From Owenweeksia sp964619125 (GTDB lineage: Bacteria > Bacteroidota > Bacteroidia > Flavobacteriales > Schleiferiaceae): a stretch of DNA of 64,000 nucleotides. Shown here piece after piece: positions 33,581 to 42,254 of this stretch. Numbering within the stretch: position 1 is the stretch's first letter; the number at the start of each line of letters is the position of its first letter. The position numbers and the translations under genes are program-made. The stretch spans positions 51,058 through 115,057 of the forward strand of contig CAZUCA010000001.1 in assembly GCA_964619125.1 (NCBI GenBank), in the 5' to 3' direction. Below the pieces are notes generated by a model. The model worked only from the letters and a program-made list of their open reading frames with translations, was not told where the DNA came from and ran no database searches.

Positions 33581-36500
33581 TTAGCCCTTTACAACGATTT
33601 TACTGTAGCCTTGTCCGTTGCGTTCTAATTGAATTTGGGTGGCTATCCTTTCTTTTAGCGCTTCCACATGGCTGATAATGCCGATGGTTTTTGATGATTC
33701 GGCCTGCAGTCGCTCCAGGGTGTCGAGGGTTTGATCAAGTGTTTCCGGGTCAAGGGTGCCAAAGCCTTCATCAATAAAGAGGCTGTTGATTTCCACATTG
33801 CGTGCGGCCAGGTCAGAAAGGGCAAGGGCCAGCGAAAGGCTTAGTACAAAGGTTTCACCGCCGGAAAGGGTTTTTACCGAACGCCGCTGATCACCCATAT
33901 GGGCATCAATGGCAATCAGGCCTTCATCTTCATCAGATTTGGCCTTATCAATGCGATAGCGGTCGCTGAGTTGGGCCAGGCGACGGTTGGCTAAAATCAA
34001 TAGCTGCTGAAGGCTGAGGTCCTGGGCAAAGTCATTGAATTTTTTGCCGGTGGCATCGCCAATTAAGTTGCAAAGCAATTCCCATTTGTGGCCGGTTTTT
34101 TCTTCCCAGGCAATGTCTTTATCAAGTTTGTCAAGCTCGGCTGCATTTTCACGGTGATTTTTAAGCAGGCGCTTGCGCTCTTCCCATTGCTCTTGCAGGG
34201 TCTCATGTTCCTTTTGCAGCTTTTGTAAGCTCTCCTGCAATTCCTCATCCCCGACCGGCGATTTTTCCGCTTCATTAGCGGTAATAGTCTTTTGCAATGC
34301 CTCCAGCTCAGTACTACTTTTTTCTTCGGCTGCTTTTAAACTGGCGGCACGTCGTGAGAGCTGCAGGTATTCGTCTTCCGGCAGTCGTGCCATCCGGGCG
34401 GCGGCGATATCCTCAAAACCTGCCGCCTTAATCGCAGGTTGTAGTTTGGCCTCAAGTTGTTCATGGTTTCCGCCTAAGGTGCTCACTTGCTCCTGCAGTT
34501 CCATTTGCTGCTGCTGCAGGTTCTGGATCTGTTGATTTACGGTCAGCCAGCGATCGCGCAGGCGGTTGCAATCTCCACTGATGTCCTTGCCATTGTAGAT
34601 CTGTTGCCGTTTTTCGCTCAGGCTTTTTCCATTTTTAGCCTCGGCGATCATTTGCTCTAATAAGGGCCGGCTATGCGCCAGGCCCTGCTGGCGTGTCCTT
34701 TCCTTCTCCAGCTTTTTCAATGCGTTCTGCTTTTCTTTAAGCCGGCTGATAATTTCTTCCCAGTTGGCTTTGCCATCCTGTAGCCAGGGCGCGCAGGCAG
34801 ATTGAAGAGAAGCGCGCTTTTCCTTTTGCTCAGCCCTTAGCTCCTCCATTCTCTTTTCTAGCTCTGTAAGCTGGCGCTGGAAATGATGTTGATCATTTTC
34901 GCGTGCGTTAAGCTCTCTCTGTGCCTTTTCAAGTATATTTTCGGCGGCGGCCAGCTTTTCTTGGTTGGCATCGCTGCTCACCGGCGCTTCCTCGGCCCAG
35001 GGGTGATGGGTGGCCCCACAGAGGGGGCAGGCTTCTCCTTCCTTCAGATTCTTGCGGTGGCTTGCCAGTGAGGCCTGTAAGGCCTGGTTTTTTATTTCCA
35101 GCTCGAGATTGCGTTTCTCCTGCAATCGTAGTGCCCGTTCCACCTTCAGTTTTTCAATAACAGAGGGAAGTTCTCTTTGCTGTTGTTGCAGTTTCTCCAG
35201 CTGCTGGCTTTCCAGCTGAAGCCGTTCAGCGAGTTTGATTAAATCGGCTTGCAGACGTTGCCCGGTTTCGGCTGACCTTAGTTGCTCCTGCAACTGCTGC
35301 TCCTGAGTCTCTAACTCGCCGCCATTTAGCTCTCCCAGTTGCGCTGCAAGGGCCGCCAGGCTTTGTTCGTTTTCTTCCTGCCAGCCCTTCAGTTTGTTAA
35401 GTTCCTTTTCCGGTTCCTGGGCCTGGGGGTGGTAGTTCCAGCTGATTCCGCTCGCCTGCAGTTGCTTGTGCAGGCTCTTGTATTGTTCGCGTATGGCCAG
35501 TAGTTCCTGATCCTTGCTGATAATCTTATCCCGAAAATTTTCCAGCTTTTTTAAAAGCTTGTCCGGATGACTGGGCTCGCCTAAAAACAGGTTAATTTCA
35601 TTATTGAGCTTAGTCCTTGCTTTCTGCTGCTCTTGCTCTTGCTGCCGGCGCCTGCTCAATGACTCCTGCTGCTCTTTAATCTTTTGCTGATTGCGCTTCC
35701 AATCCTCTAATAAGGTGGCGAAGGGGGCGGTGCTTTCGTGCCGCCTTAGTTTATCAGCATACAAGTCATTAAACTCCTGCCTGCTTTTTCGGTGTTGTGC
35801 CTGTAAAGCTTCCAGTTGCAGCAGTTCTTTACGAAGTTTTTGGGTTTCGGCTCGCAGCTTGAGCTCGGCCTCAAGCCCTTTGATTTTCTGCTGCCGCTCT
35901 TTTATTTGGGTTGCCAGCTCTTTACTCTGGGCAGTTATTTCCTGCAAGCGTTCTGCTGCTAACAATTGATCCGCTATGATACCCCGGTGGTGACGAAGCT
36001 TCTCCAATTCCCGGGCAAAGAGGTTTTTTTTCTCGTAAGCTTTTTTTCCCAGTTCGCGATAGATGCCCGTCCCGGTAATCTTCTCCAGCAGTTCGCCCCG
36101 TTCTGATTTGTTGACCCGTAAAAATTCGGCAAACTCACCCTGGGCCAGCATGATTGATTTTACAAACTGCTCATAGTTCAGGCCGATAAGTTCTTCGTTA
36201 TAAGGGGCTACCTGTGCTTTTTTCAGATCCAGCCGTTCCCCTGAAGTCAGATCGGTGAGCTCCATATGATATTCGCGCAGCTTACCGTTGCGGTTCAATG
36301 ATATTTCCCATGATGAGAGATAGCGGCCCGCGCTGCACTCGTACTCTACCTGGGCATATGCCTCAGTGGTGTTGCGGGTGATTACGGCACCCGATTGGCT
36401 AAGGAAATTTTTGCTGAGCTTCCCCAGGCGGGGAATGCGGTTGAAAAGAGCGAGAGTAATTACATCTAATAAGCTGCTTTTACCACTGCCTGTAGGTCCG

Positions 36501-36607
36501 GTGATGGCAAACAAACCACTGTTGAGGAGGGGAGGGGTACTGAAGTCAACCGCCTGTTCACCCCGCAGGGAATTGATATTCTTAAAACGGATTCTGAGGA
36601 TCTTCAT
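33581..36607 (-). CDS. sbcC: DNA double-strand break exonuclease subunit SbcC (Rad50-like)
   Basis: 1008 residues. SMC-like ATPase: Walker A ITGPTGSGKSSLLDVITLAL near residue 35, then very long coiled coils interrupted by the zinc-hook CPLC (in EACPLCGATHHPW, near 525), signature VKTLSGGETFVLSLSLALAL and Walker B LFIDEGFGTLD. With SbcD it cleaves hairpin and protein-blocked DNA ends in repair. The ATG shares one base with the sbcD stop codon (TAATG), so translation is coupled. Confidence 0.96.
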   Translation of the reverse strand: MKILRIRFKNINSLRGEQAVDFSTPPLLNSGLFAITGPTGSGKSSLLDVITLALFNRIPRLGKLSKNFLSQSGAVITRNTTEAYAQVEYECSAGRYLSSWEISLNRNGKLREYHMELTDLTSGERLDLKKAQVAPYNEELIGLNYEQFVKSIMLAQGEFAEFLRVNKSERGELLEKITGTGIYRELGKKAYEKKNLFARELEKLRHHRGIIADQLLAAERLQEITAQSKELATQIKERQQKIKGLEAELKLRAETQKLRKELLQLEALQAQHRKSRQEFNDLYADKLRRHESTAPFATLLEDWKRNQQKIKEQQESLSRRRQQEQEQQKARTKLNNEINLFLGEPSHPDKLLKKLENFRDKIISKDQELLAIREQYKSLHKQLQASGISWNYHPQAQEPEKELNKLKGWQEENEQSLAALAAQLGELNGGELETQEQQLQEQLRSAETGQRLQADLIKLAERLQLESQQLEKLQQQQRELPSVIEKLKVERALRLQEKRNLELEIKNQALQASLASHRKNLKEGEACPLCGATHHPWAEEAPVSSDANQEKLAAAENILEKAQRELNARENDQHHFQRQLTELEKRMEELRAEQKEKRASLQSACAPWLQDGKANWEEIISRLKEKQNALKKLEKERTRQQGLAHSRPLLEQMIAEAKNGKSLSEKRQQIYNGKDISGDCNRLRDRWLTVNQQIQNLQQQQMELQEQVSTLGGNHEQLEAKLQPAIKAAGFEDIAAARMARLPEDEYLQLSRRAASLKAAEEKSSTELEALQKTITANEAEKSPVGDEELQESLQKLQKEHETLQEQWEERKRLLKNHRENAAELDKLDKDIAWEEKTGHKWELLCNLIGDATGKKFNDFAQDLSLQQLLILANRRLAQLSDRYRIDKAKSDEDEGLIAIDAHMGDQRRSVKTLSGGETFVLSLSLALALSDLAARNVEINSLFIDEGFGTLDPETLDQTLDTLERLQAESSKTIGIISHVEALKERIATQIQLERNGQGYSKIVVKG

Positions 36608-37821
36608 TAGTACTTGCTGCTTTCTACTTCTTCGAGCACCTGCTCAAAAGCTTCTTTGAGGAGACTGTGATTTTCAGGGGTGAGCTCCTGGCTGCCCAGG
36701 AGTTTATCAAAAACATCACGCGCATGCAGGTCTTCGAGAGCCTGGGTTTTGCCGTATAGCGCCCCGGCTCCGCTGGGTTTATCCTTAAAATAGGCGCGGT
36801 GTTTTACAATTTGAATGCGCGGGTGCTCAAAATCCTGCACCAGGCGATCGAGGGCTATGATCTTGTCCGGATCCGATTTTTCCTCCTCCATTTCAAGCTC
36901 CACCAAAGTTTTTAAAGGGCCATCGGCTTCCAGTTCCTGAAGTTTTGCCTGCAGGCTGGCCAGGGTGCCGCTGAGGCGGAGCATTTTCCGGAACGATGGA
37001 ATGGCGATGCTTACTGGTTCAAAGCCTTTGGCGGTATCGATTAATAACAGTCTCTTGGCATCGCTCCTTTCACTGAATGAGAGAGGCAGGGGCGATCCGC
37101 TATAAAAAGTGGGAACCAGGCCATTGAGGCGCTGTGGCTTATGAATGTGACCTAAGGCGATGTAACTGAAATAACTGCCAAAGCGTTGCACTTCAAAACT
37201 GGCTTCATTGCCAATCTGAATGTCGCGTTCACTATCAGAACTGCTGGCACCGGCGGCATAGAGATGACCCATAGCCAGGGCAGGCACCCCGGGAAATTGC
37301 CGCTGGCAGAATTCAGCTGCTTCCCCAAAGATCCTGGCTATCCCTTGCCTGATAGCTTCAATACGGTTTTCGTAGCTCACTTCCTCATTGGCTTGTCGCA
37401 GATCGGGATCGCGCAGGTAGGGGATGGCCGCTACCACCAGTTCAGTTTCGCCCGCCTGGTTTTTTAGCGGTAACAGGAAGTCGCTGGCAGCCTCAGGCAG
37501 GGAGCCTATTACATGGATGTTGAGATTGCGGAGTAATTCGCTGGGAGCGTTGAGTACCGCGGGAGAGTCGTGGTTGCCCCCGGTAATGATCAGCTGACAA
37601 TTGAGTTTGCTTAATTTGAGCAGTGCCCGGTAGTAGGCCCTACGGGCATCACTGCCGGGATTGGCCAGGTCAAAGACATCACCAGCCACCAAAAGTGCAT
37701 CTGCCCGCTCATTTATTACCAGCTCACAAAGCCAGTCAATAAATAGGCTGAAGTCTTCACTAAGGTCGTGCTTGTGCAGCTTTTTACCGATATGCCAATC
37801 GGCGGTGTGGATAATTTTCAT
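36607..37821 (-). CDS. sbcD: Exonuclease subunit SbcD (Mre11-like nuclease)
   Basis: 404 residues from the ATG at 37821 (MKIIHTADWHIGKKLHKHDL); the frame continues 22 codons upstream but a -7-like element lies there. Metallophosphoesterase motifs DWH, AGDVFD, GGNHDS and ALGHIHKPQ are all present, giving the two-metal nuclease site. It forms the SbcCD nuclease with the following gene, overlapping it by one base. Confidence 0.95.
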   Translation of the reverse strand: MKIIHTADWHIGKKLHKHDLSEDFSLFIDWLCELVINERADALLVAGDVFDLANPGSDARRAYYRALLKLSKLNCQLIITGGNHDSPAVLNAPSELLRNLNIHVIGSLPEAASDFLLPLKNQAGETELVVAAIPYLRDPDLRQANEEVSYENRIEAIRQGIARIFGEAAEFCQRQFPGVPALAMGHLYAAGASSSDSERDIQIGNEASFEVQRFGSYFSYIALGHIHKPQRLNGLVPTFYSGSPLPLSFSERSDAKRLLLIDTAKGFEPVSIAIPSFRKMLRLSGTLASLQAKLQELEADGPLKTLVELEMEEEKSDPDKIIALDRLVQDFEHPRIQIVKHRAYFKDKPSGAGALYGKTQALEDLHARDVFDKLLGSQELTPENHSLLKEAFEQVLEEVESSKY

Positions 37822-37841
37822 GCCTCCCAACTTAAGAATTG

Positions 37842-37849
37842 CGAAGGTA
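37842..37849 (-). promoter_or_regulatory. Possible -7 element of sbcDC
   Basis: TACCTTCG differs from TACCTTTG at one base and lies 21-28 bases upstream of the chosen sbcD ATG, supporting that start. Confidence 0.4.
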
Positions 37850-37921
37850 AAAATTGCCGGCCCGGTTTTGAGCTTAAAGACTGCCAAGCTTTAAAGTTGT
37901 TTAGCGGGTAGGCAGGTATTA

Positions 37922-37953
37922 AAAAACCCCTCCCGCTCAGAAGCGGGAGGGGT
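37922..37953 (-). terminator. Terminator of the 911-residue T9SS gene
   Basis: Stem ACCCCTCCCGCT/AGCGGGAGGGGT with a 4-base loop, followed by six T on the minus strand, 27 bases after the stop codon. Confidence 0.9.
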
Positions 37954-37979
37954 GGATAACTTAAGGTGTGTTTATTTAG

Positions 37980-40715
37980 TTATTCTTTAATAATCTTAAC
38001 GAAGCGTACCTGCCCGTCGCTCACCAAGCGCACGAAGTAAAGACCGTATTTAAGGTCACTTAAGTTGAGCTGGTGGATACCATCGTTGGTAATGAAATCT
38101 TCAGACTTCATCAACTGCCCGCTCATGCTATAAACGCTAAGGTTGTACTCGGTTTGTTGGCTTGTGGGGTCAAATTCGATAGTAAGTACGTCGTTAACCG
38201 GGTTCGGATAAGCCACCAGGCGCCGGCCGCTAAGCTCGCCCATTTTGGCCTTTTTCACCAATACAGACTGACCATTTTTGGTGATGTCCATCCGGAAGCT
38301 AAAGCCGCCAAAATTGCTGCTGTTTTTGGGGTTGCGCAATACCACTACCAGGTAGTTCATATCCTTGTTGAGGATGGTGTCGAGATCAATCGTGGCAACG
38401 TAATCAAAAGGATCACCACCCAGATAGCCATTTACCGGCGCTACATCGTGATCCATAACCAGATCATGAGGTACCCCCTTAAAGTTAGCTGAGTTCATAT
38501 TCTCCTCCCGGGCAATGAGATGACCGTTTATATAAATCTCAGTGCCATCATCCATATACATACGGAAGCGGGCATCGAGGTCATCGGTATCACTGAGGCC
38601 AAACTTCTTGCGATAATAGGTGATGTGATTGGGCGCCTTAATGGGTAGGGTACCAGGGAGCACGGTAATACCTCCCCATGGGTAAGGTTGACCTACCGGA
38701 GCGCTTTCGCTGAAGGTGGAGTCATGCGGCAGGCTGTTAACGCCGTACCAGTAGCCGCTCCAGTTACTGGGCGTAACTACGGTGCTGAGGGCCCAGCCGC
38801 TGTCCGAAACACAGCTGTCCATTATTTCCACAATGGTGCAACTATCGAGGCGATGAATGGCGCCAGATTGCACGTTCACAGTTTTATTGGGGTTAGTGGA
38901 TGACTTCACAATTACCTTACTGGGCATTAGTTCCATCGGGTCAGAAAAAGCGGTAGGGTTACCGGCATTGCCATATTGATAGTAGGTGGTGGGGTTGTAA
39001 GTACAGGTATCCACATCATCTACCAAACCGGTTTGGAAAACCACCGGATTAGTTTGTTCTACGTCTATGCCGTTCTTGTTCTGGGAAGTTTCGTTGTAGT
39101 CAACCACAAAACCGTACTTGCCGGGAAGCAGGCATTTCTCCAGGCTGTTGGGGAAGCCCATCTTATTGCCGGCCTGGCCATACACGTAAAACTGAACCGA
39201 GTCAGGCGTAAGGGTGGTGGTACTGTCATGGTTGTACAGGGCCAGCATTACATTGGTCATCTGGAAGGTGAAGGTGTCGCTTTCGTTATCCAGGTGTTGT
39301 ACCAGGGTATTGCTTTGCCCCAGGTAGTTCACTACCACCCCAATTTTAGCAATGCCTGAATCAATGCAAATTGCCATTGGCCCACCTGAGGTGGAATCAG
39401 CATCAATTTTATTGTTGGCATCGCCCCACTTATACCATTTTACGCCCACATCAGCTTGATGGTTGCCATTACAGTCGAGGACGTTTACAATAGCTGTTCT
39501 CTTGGTAAAGAAACAGCCGCTAAGGGTGAGATCCTGGCGATTTCCCTGGCGGAAGTGAAATTTATAGGTACCCGGTAGTAACTCCATGCTGGGTTTGGTA
39601 TAAAAATGCGCATCTCCAGTGTTTCCTCCGTAAGATATGTCGCCATCATGTTGCAAGATTACATTTACGGTATTCCACACCAGCGTAGCGCCCCCGGCTG
39701 GGATTACTTGTGATATTTTCTGGTCGGCGGTGCCCTTATATTGCATTTCAAAAGAATAGGTGCCGGGGAATACTTCGCCTACGATGCGGCCATTGGCATC
39801 GGTGGGGTTGCCGGGGAACCACCAGGTGGTATAGTTGGCACCATTGCCGTAGCGGACATTACCACCAGCTAGGCCGGTGCCCTGGCAGGTTTCCAGGATT
39901 AATTCCAGTGAATCTGTATTAAAGAGGTAATAGGAATCCTGGGTTGGGTCTTTGGGACCTTCTACCGCGGTGGTATTATTCACCTTCGCCTCGTAGGAAA
40001 GGTTGGTTTGCTTGCCATCCCGCATATCCAGTAATAGACCATTGGCATTGGTACTACCGGGCACATGCCATACCGTGGGGGTGGCATAGCCGCCGCGGCC
40101 GGTGGCACCCTGAATGGGATCGCCCTTGCTGTCTCTTACATAAAGTACCGAGAGGGTTTTTTCTACACTGCTTTGCCCTTGGTAGTAAATATCAAACACG
40201 AGGTTGCGAACATCATTCCACACATAACCTGTTTGTATACTCATCGTATCACCGTAATAGTCAAAGGGGAAAAGTTCACGCGCCTGCCAGCCGCCATTTA
40301 CGGTATCAGGGCCAAAGCTCTTCCACGAACCAGATCCACGGAAATTGAGGTATCCACCAGAGAAATGGAATTTTACGTTAGTGGTTTTAAACCCCAGTGA
40401 ATCCCCACCGGCACTTACTACATGGAAAACCCGCATAGTGCTGGTATTGTCAAAGGTGCCCCAAATTTTATACTGATCGCCAATGTCGAGATGAGCAGTA
40501 TCACCACTGTTGAAATTCCCTATAAAGTTAGGACCTTTCTGCACCTTAATAATGCCGGCAATTGAATTGCCTTGGCTGTCAAAGGTGTACAGCCGCACGG
40601 GGGCGGTTTGGGCAATGGCTGTGGAAAACAGGCCGCAGCTGAAGAGAGCAATAAAAAAGTTGGTCAGGGCCGGGCGAAATGATGCGCTTAGCCCATGGAG
40701 TTTGGGTTTTTCCAT
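37980..40715 (-). CDS. Large secreted protein with repeated beta domains and T9SS sorting domain
   Basis: 911 residues. The signal peptide runs to FSTAIAQ (about residue 36). The body has degenerate repeats of about 90 residues, each built as TxNVxxxx... with a YGGN/YGNAG segment, then (S/D)PMELLPGxYxFxF, seen for example near residues 370, 490 and 600. Near 730-840 is a jelly-roll resembling lectin/PA14-type domains (DLDARFRMYMDDGTEIYING). It ends in a type A T9SS sorting domain (LVAYPNPVNDVLTIEF ... LVSDGQVRFVKIIKE). It is a surface or released protein of unknown ligand, monocistronic. Confidence 0.82.
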   Translation of the reverse strand: MEKPKLHGLSASFRPALTNFFIALFSCGLFSTAIAQTAPVRLYTFDSQGNSIAGIIKVQKGPNFIGNFNSGDTAHLDIGDQYKIWGTFDNTSTMRVFHVVSAGGDSLGFKTTNVKFHFSGGYLNFRGSGSWKSFGPDTVNGGWQARELFPFDYYGDTMSIQTGYVWNDVRNLVFDIYYQGQSSVEKTLSVLYVRDSKGDPIQGATGRGGYATPTVWHVPGSTNANGLLLDMRDGKQTNLSYEAKVNNTTAVEGPKDPTQDSYYLFNTDSLELILETCQGTGLAGGNVRYGNGANYTTWWFPGNPTDANGRIVGEVFPGTYSFEMQYKGTADQKISQVIPAGGATLVWNTVNVILQHDGDISYGGNTGDAHFYTKPSMELLPGTYKFHFRQGNRQDLTLSGCFFTKRTAIVNVLDCNGNHQADVGVKWYKWGDANNKIDADSTSGGPMAICIDSGIAKIGVVVNYLGQSNTLVQHLDNESDTFTFQMTNVMLALYNHDSTTTLTPDSVQFYVYGQAGNKMGFPNSLEKCLLPGKYGFVVDYNETSQNKNGIDVEQTNPVVFQTGLVDDVDTCTYNPTTYYQYGNAGNPTAFSDPMELMPSKVIVKSSTNPNKTVNVQSGAIHRLDSCTIVEIMDSCVSDSGWALSTVVTPSNWSGYWYGVNSLPHDSTFSESAPVGQPYPWGGITVLPGTLPIKAPNHITYYRKKFGLSDTDDLDARFRMYMDDGTEIYINGHLIAREENMNSANFKGVPHDLVMDHDVAPVNGYLGGDPFDYVATIDLDTILNKDMNYLVVVLRNPKNSSNFGGFSFRMDITKNGQSVLVKKAKMGELSGRRLVAYPNPVNDVLTIEFDPTSQQTEYNLSVYSMSGQLMKSEDFITNDGIHQLNLSDLKYGLYFVRLVSDGQVRFVKIIKE

Positions 40716-41096
40716 GATTGGAGAAGATTTAGTAAGTGAAAAAATGATTGGACAGAGTTGTAACCAAAAGAGTGTAAGAGGAAATGGATCATTATGGATT
40801 AGGTTAAGGTTAATGAGTCAACTCCAACTATAATTGTAGTAAAATCTATACCCACATATTTAAGTATTTGATATTCAGCATTGATCAATGAAATATTCTC
40901 CCTAACATCTCTCAACATGGGAAAAATGAGCCCTTAGTGCACGTTTTTGGGAACAAAATCCACGGCTAGTTTTTGAAAATGAGGGGGTTGTGCGCTGCTA
41001 TGTCCGCATGCCAACTAACCGCTGAGGTGAGATTTCAGACAGAATTATAATCGCCGGATTTCAAGCTGAGACGGCAGCAGCCAGATCCATACAAAA

Positions 41097-41126
41097 GTCC
41101 CGCAATGCTGCGGGATTGATTTATGG
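41097..41126. repeat. Distal copy of the hairpin-plus-tail repeat
   Basis: A hairpin TCCCGCA/TGCGGGA followed by TTGATTTATGGA. It is the same orientation and nearly the same sequence as the copy abutting the tmRNA (41761-41790), with four mismatches in 30 bases. Confidence 0.6.
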
Positions 41127-41291
41127 ATTCCAGGCGGTGGGAGGGGGTACGCTTCAGAATTTGTTTTGCTGTGGATGTTGCCACTGGTTAGGGTGGCGCT
41201 TCACCAGTCTTTTATTCATGAAGGCCCGGCCGGATTCTGTTTTAAGGCACTTTTCAAAGTGATAGGCAAGATTTTTATTGGAGAAAGTGAC

Positions 41292-41495
41292 CTAAGTGAT
41301 CAATGCCAGTGGTAATCTTGAAGGGATGTATTTCACCTCACCATGACAGCCAACATAATATGAATTTTCGGCACAGCGGAGCATGTAAACCTGCCATGAT
41401 ATGGTTAATGGTTTAGGATTAATGCAATGGGTGAATTTGATTTTTATTAAGGTATAGAAATAATAAGAATCACCTTCACACCTTAACAGGGGCAT
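41292..41495 (-). pseudogene. Remnant of a GIY-YIG endonuclease-like gene
   Basis: A 67-codon minus-strand frame contains QVYMLRCAENSYYVGCHGEV, which reads like the opening VYxLRCxxxSYYVGxTxxL of small GIY-YIG nucleases (UPF0213 type). A second, broken version of the same motif lies just upstream in the frame (LLRCEGDSYYFYT). The catalytic Arg/Glu part is missing. This looks like decayed, partly duplicated GIY-YIG sequence rather than a working gene. Confidence 0.45.
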
Positions 41496-41682
41496 CGGTG
41501 ATCAATGAAGCTCACCTTCGCTGACCCTACAGGGCAGCTTCGGTGAGCGAAGGTAGAGTTGGGAGGATGGCATGATCGCAATCTGTTTCTCTTTGTACCC
41601 AAGCATAAAAAAGTCCGCCGCTTGCGCGCCCGATTTTTAGCTGCAGTTCCTCAGCGAAACGAGCTTCGCCATTGCCCTGAAA

Positions 41683-41718
41683 CCAAAAATCCCGCCCTAC
41701 AAGGTAGGACGGGATTTT
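41683..41718 (-). terminator. Terminator of the tmRNA transcript
   Basis: On the minus strand AAAAATCCCGTCC...GGGCGGGATTTTT forms a strong stem ending in five T, about 70 bases beyond the tmRNA 3' end. Confidence 0.75.
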
Positions 41719-41760
41719 TGTGGAGCCACCGCCATACCGCGGGGCTCTCACAAATGCTAC

Positions 41761-41790
41761 TCCCGCATTGTTGCGGGATTGATTTGTGGA
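41761..41790. repeat. tmRNA-proximal copy of the hairpin-plus-tail repeat
   Basis: TCCCGCA-TTGT-TGCGGGA followed by TTGATTTGTGGA, overlapping the last four bases of the tmRNA gene (read as TCCA on the minus strand). It pairs with the repeat at 41097-41126, 664 bases away. Confidence 0.6.
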
Positions 41791-42187
41791 GTTGGGGGGA
41801 TTCGAACCCCCGTGCAAACAAGGAAATCAATTGCCTTCTACATGCTTAGTTTATTATTGGCTTTTCGACCACAGGCTGGGAACAAACACCCTACCGGTGG
41901 CTTAGCTGCGGTTTGAGGTTTCGGAGGCAAAGCACAGCTCTTTGCCAACTAGTCCGGATTTAATGACACCTCTGATTCGCTTCCTTCCAGACTTGGGAAG
42001 CGAGAGATGGCTTGCTCCCGCGTCTTACGCGTGGATTAGCTCTAACCCTCTATCGAGTGATTAGGCGGCAAGCGCGAAGTTATTTTCGCCAATTATAAGT
42101 GTAAAGCATCTTTGTTAACGGGCGACATCTCCATAGCCCGGCATGCTTACAACCAATTCCGTCTTGCTGTCGAAACCGGTCAACCCC
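41787..42187 (-). ncRNA. ssrA: Transfer-messenger RNA (tmRNA)
   Basis: About 401 nt. The 5' end GGGGTTG pairs with CAACTCC at the 3' end (G-U allowed), and the discriminator A is at 41787; CCA is not encoded. The T-arm GGGGGTTCGAATCCCCCC and the 5' GGTTTCGAC block of the tRNA-like domain are present. The tag frame (42090-42061) reads GENNFALAA then TAA, the form expected in Bacteroidota. It rescues stalled ribosomes with SmpB. Several pseudoknot stems lie between the tag and the 3' domain. Confidence 0.95.
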
Positions 42188-42214
42188 ATATGGTAAAGAA
42201 CTTTATAGAACCTG

Positions 42215-42222
42215 CAAAGGTA
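42215..42222 (-). promoter_or_regulatory. tmRNA promoter -7 element
   Basis: TACCTTTG on the minus strand, 28 bases before the mature tmRNA 5' end. This leaves a leader of about 20 nt for processing. It stands two bases from the divergent -7 element at 42225-42232. Confidence 0.65.
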
Positions 42223-42224
42223 GT

Positions 42225-42232
42225 TATCTTTG
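42225..42232 (+). promoter_or_regulatory. Promoter -7 element of the saccharopine-dehydrogenase-like gene
   Basis: TATCTTTG on the plus strand, 23 bases before the ATG at 42255. Back to back with the tmRNA element, it makes the dyad CAAAGgTAgtTAtCTTTG. Confidence 0.6.
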
Positions 42233-42254
42233 ACACAAATCTTATACCAACTGC

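Larger units (their letters stand above)
40716..41786. other. 1.07-kb intergenic region with repeated hairpins beside tmRNA
   Basis: No intact gene. It holds three copies of a hairpin-plus-tail unit (41097, 41688, 41761), a GIY-YIG-like remnant (41292-41495), an inverted repeat ACCTTCGCT/AGCGAAGGT (41513-41553) and the tmRNA terminator. Open frames here that cross the tmRNA 3' end are artefacts. Confidence 0.6.

Noticed and set aside
41527..41849. Open frames on both strands across the tmRNA 3' end (for example GGSNPPNSTNQ and WSWGDSNPRAN)
   Set aside because: These are the usual spurious translations of a tRNA-like T-arm and its repeats.
41097..42187. Prophage or genomic island at the tmRNA
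   Set aside because: No integrase, phage or mobilisation gene lies in the 640-base segment; only a relic is conceivable.
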